Shown one piece after another: positions 5,874 to 7,382 of a DNA stretch of 7,382 bases (position 1 is the first letter of the stretch; each line of letters starts with the position of its first letter). The notes under the pieces were generated by a model. The model saw only the letters and a program-made list of their open reading frames with translations. It was not told where the DNA came from and did not search any database. Origin of the DNA: JACPSX01 sp035288405 [NCBI: bacterium] (GTDB lineage Bacteria > JACPSX01); assembly GCA_035288405.1 (NCBI GenBank), contig DATEAK010000039.1, positions 1-7,382 on the forward strand, in the 5' to 3' direction. Both the position numbers and the translations under genes were made by a program.

Positions 5874-6869
5874 ATGAAGAAAAGCAAGCTCGGGAACTGC
5901 ACCAGGGCCCTTCTCCTGCTGACGCTGGTTTTGTGCGCGAGCTCAAGCGCCTGGGGGGCCGAACTCACACCGCTGCGGGCGAACTACTCCGCCATTGGCG
6001 GCGCCTTCGCCCCTCTCTGGCTGGCCCAGGACGACGGATTGTTCAGCAAACACGGGCTCGCAGTGGACCTGAAATACATCGCCCCTGGCACGGCCACCCA
6101 GGCGCTCCTGAGCAAAAGCCTGGACATCATCAATCCGGGCGGGGAAATCATCGAAGCGGGTCTGAGCGGCGAAAAGGTCATCTACATCGCCGGGATCTTC
6201 AACCGCATCGTGTTCTCCGTATACAGCAAGCCGGATATCCACGCCTTCTCCGATTTGAAGGGGAGGGTCCTGGGAGTCACCCAGCCTTCTTCGACGAACG
6301 ACTTTGCGGCGCGCATTTTGCTGCAACAGGCAGGAATGGTCCCGGGAAAAGATGTCCGCATCGCCTTCCTGAGAGGGATCCCCCAGATCATGGCCGGATT
6401 GAGCCAGGGCATCATTGACGCAGGCATCCTGTCGGCGCCGACCACTCTGAAAGCACGCCAGGCGGGATTTCGGGAGCTGATGAACATCACCGAGAAGAAC
6501 ATCCCCATGATTCACGCCGCCTTCGCCAGCACCCGCGACTTCGTGAAAGATCACCCCGACCGGGTGCGGAAGTTCCTGCAAGGGTACGTAGAAGGGATCA
6601 AGATCGTCCGCACGGACCCGGAACAGGCAAAGCTGATCATCGGAAAATACACCCGAACCACTAACCCAGAGGACCTGGAAGAAACTTACCGGGCTTACGT
6701 CAACGTATGGGAAAAAGTCCCCTACGTCTCCGCCGCTGGAGTTCAGACACTGCTGAACTTTTCTCCGAGTCCCAATGCGAAGACTGCAAAACCCGAGCAA
6801 TTTATCGACGACTCCATTGTGGCGGAACTGGATCGATCCGCTTTTATTGATCGTCTTTACCGTCCCTAG
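5874..6869 (+). CDS. NMT1/SsuA-like ABC transporter periplasmic substrate-binding protein
   Basis: This is a secreted receptor of the NMT1/THI5-like, SsuA/TauA type, expected to deliver a small solute to an ABC importer in the inner membrane. It has 331 residues. The signal peptide is clear: MKKSK, a hydrophobic core at 12-24 and a cleavage site near AWG-AEL (28/29). The mature protein begins with a strand LTPLRANYSAIGGAFAPLWLAQDDGLFSKHGL (31-62), the family's usual 'substrate site then xxGLFxKxGL' opening. It continues with PGTATQALLSKSLDI (71-85), FSDLKGRVLGVTQPSSTNDF (125-144) and PQIMAGLSQGIIDAGILSAPT (170-190). The C-terminal part has RDFVKDHPDRVRKFLQGYVEGI (221-242), typical of this family. 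The start is fixed by AAAGGAGG. A second receptor gene follows after 48 bp. Family ligands include sulfonates, nitrate, thiamine precursors and aromatic acids; none can be assigned here. The Cys at 21 is not in a good lipobox. Confidence 0.92.
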   Translation: MKKSKLGNCTRALLLLTLVLCASSSAWGAELTPLRANYSAIGGAFAPLWLAQDDGLFSKHGLAVDLKYIAPGTATQALLSKSLDIINPGGEIIEAGLSGEKVIYIAGIFNRIVFSVYSKPDIHAFSDLKGRVLGVTQPSSTNDFAARILLQQAGMVPGKDVRIAFLRGIPQIMAGLSQGIIDAGILSAPTTLKARQAGFRELMNITEKNIPMIHAAFASTRDFVKDHPDRVRKFLQGYVEGIKIVRTDPEQAKLIIGKYTRTTNPEDLEETYRAYVNVWEKVPYVSAAGVQTLLNFSPSPNAKTAKPEQFIDDSIVAELDRSAFIDRLYRP

Positions 6870-6917
6870 CAAGATGTGAAAGACACGGAACAATTTACGA
6901 ACACAGGGGGGACAATT

Positions 6918-7382
6918 ATGGGTCGCAGAGAAGCAGCACTCCTTTCCGCGTTGATCACCCTTTTTCTTTTCACTCCAGGTGCCCGAGGCCAGGATCTCAA
7001 GAAAGTAACGGTTTCAACCACCGGTGATGGCGGAGCCATCGGGATCATCAGCAACATCATTGAGGCCCGGGGGCTCGGCAAGAAATACGGACTGAACATC
7101 GAATTCAAGAAGTTCGACCCTGCCAAGGCGGAGGAAGCCGTCTTTTTCAAGACGGTGGATGCGGGAATCTTCGCCCCCATATCGGCCGCCCGGGCCAACC
7201 TGAAAGGGCAGAAGATCCAGCTCTTCCATCCGGTCATGCTGAGCATCTTTACCTTCCTGGTGCCCCCTGATTCACCCGCTCGCACCGTCGACGATCTCAA
7301 GGGGAAGAAGCTGGGGCTTTTCGCCCGGGTGACCGCTATGTACACGTCCTATGCGACGATCGTCAAGATGCGGGGCGACGAC
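6918..7382 (+). CDS. Second NMT1-like ABC transporter substrate-binding protein, N-terminal part; runs off the right edge
   Basis: The first 155 codons of another secreted solute receptor are present, open to the last base of the window. It starts MGRREAALLSALITLFLF, a signal peptide with likely cleavage near GARG-QDL (24/25). The mature start LKKVTVSTTGDGG is followed by IIEARGLGKKYGLNIEFKKF (48-67), FKTVDAGIFAPISAARANLKGQ (77-98), VPPDSPARTVDDLKGKKLGL (115-134) and TAMYTSYATIVKMRG (139-153). This is the domain order of the NMT1/SsuA group: strand, 'GLxKKYGL' helix, a 'DAG' segment, then 'xxxDLKGKKLG'. It lies 48 bp after the previous gene, so the two are probably cotranscribed. Its ribosome site is a G-run (GGGGGG, 6906-6911) 6 nt before the ATG. 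It is clearly diverged from the upstream receptor, so it is not a recent duplicate. Full members are about 310-340 residues, so roughly half is missing. Confidence 0.87.
   Translation, partial: MGRREAALLSALITLFLFTPGARGQDLKKVTVSTTGDGGAIGIISNIIEARGLGKKYGLNIEFKKFDPAKAEEAVFFKTVDAGIFAPISAARANLKGQKIQLFHPVMLSIFTFLVPPDSPARTVDDLKGKKLGLFARVTAMYTSYATIVKMRGDD

Noticed and set aside
5705-6418. Long plus-strand open frame starting at a TTG and covering the leader and first half of the receptor gene
   Set aside because: It lacks a ribosome site and any family pattern, and overlaps in another frame a gene with signal peptide, strong Shine-Dalgarno sequence and family motifs.
5943-6893. 316-codon minus-strand open frame opposite the receptor gene
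   Set aside because: Its sequence is a shadow of the GC-rich coding strand. It has no recognisable domain, and the plus-strand gene explains the region fully.
1-7382. Mobile elements, CRISPR arrays, tRNA or rRNA genes, phage or defence systems
   Set aside because: No terminal inverted repeats, transposase motifs, regularly spaced repeats, tRNA cloverleaf or rRNA segments were seen on reading both strands.

Overview
The window looks like chromosomal DNA from a Gram-negative bacterium of fairly high G+C content. It carries five minus-strand genes and two plus-strand genes that diverge from a shared control region of about 311 bp at 5563-5873. Four of the proteins are envelope transport components: two multi-spanning membrane proteins of the tripartite tricarboxylate transporter (TTT) family, their Bug/TctC-type periplasmic receptor, and two further periplasmic receptors of the NMT1/SsuA type (the last cut by the window edge), which makes three secreted receptors in 7.4 kb. 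Expansion of Bug and NMT1-like receptors is common in Beta- and Deltaproteobacteria and in some related uncultured soil or sediment lineages. The exact taxon cannot be read from this sequence.

Left arm (minus strand, transcribed right to left): tctB (5562-5035), tctA (5026-3524), a 93-bp spacer, tctC/bug (3430-2432), hyuA (2411 or 2417 to 342) and hyuB (345 to beyond base 1). Spacings are tight: tctB/tctA 8 bp, tctC/hyuA 14-20 bp, hyuA/hyuB a 4-base ATGA overlap. They are most simply one operon. A good sigma70-type promoter (TTGACA, 17 bp, TATTCT) lies at 5683-5655. The operon pairs a complete three-part carboxylate importer with the two subunits of a hydantoinase/oxoprolinase-type, ATP-dependent cyclic-amide hydrolase. 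The plausible reading is uptake followed by cytoplasmic ring opening of a carboxylated cyclic amide such as 5-oxoproline or a hydantoin derivative. The substrate is inferred, not shown.

Right arm (plus strand): two genes in tandem, 5874-6869 and 6918 to beyond 7382, each encoding a secreted NMT1/SsuA-like ABC-transporter substrate-binding protein. No permease or ATPase gene is inside the window; they may lie further right. The first gene has a structured leader with a 9-bp hairpin directly abutting its Shine-Dalgarno sequence.

No rRNA, tRNA, CRISPR array, insertion sequence, transposase or phage gene was seen. The individual families are all known. What deserves attention is their combination in one locus, the division between two uptake systems around one divergent promoter, and several local sequence oddities: a nine-T tract in tctA, altered glycine loops in TctC, and hairpin/SD juxtaposition.
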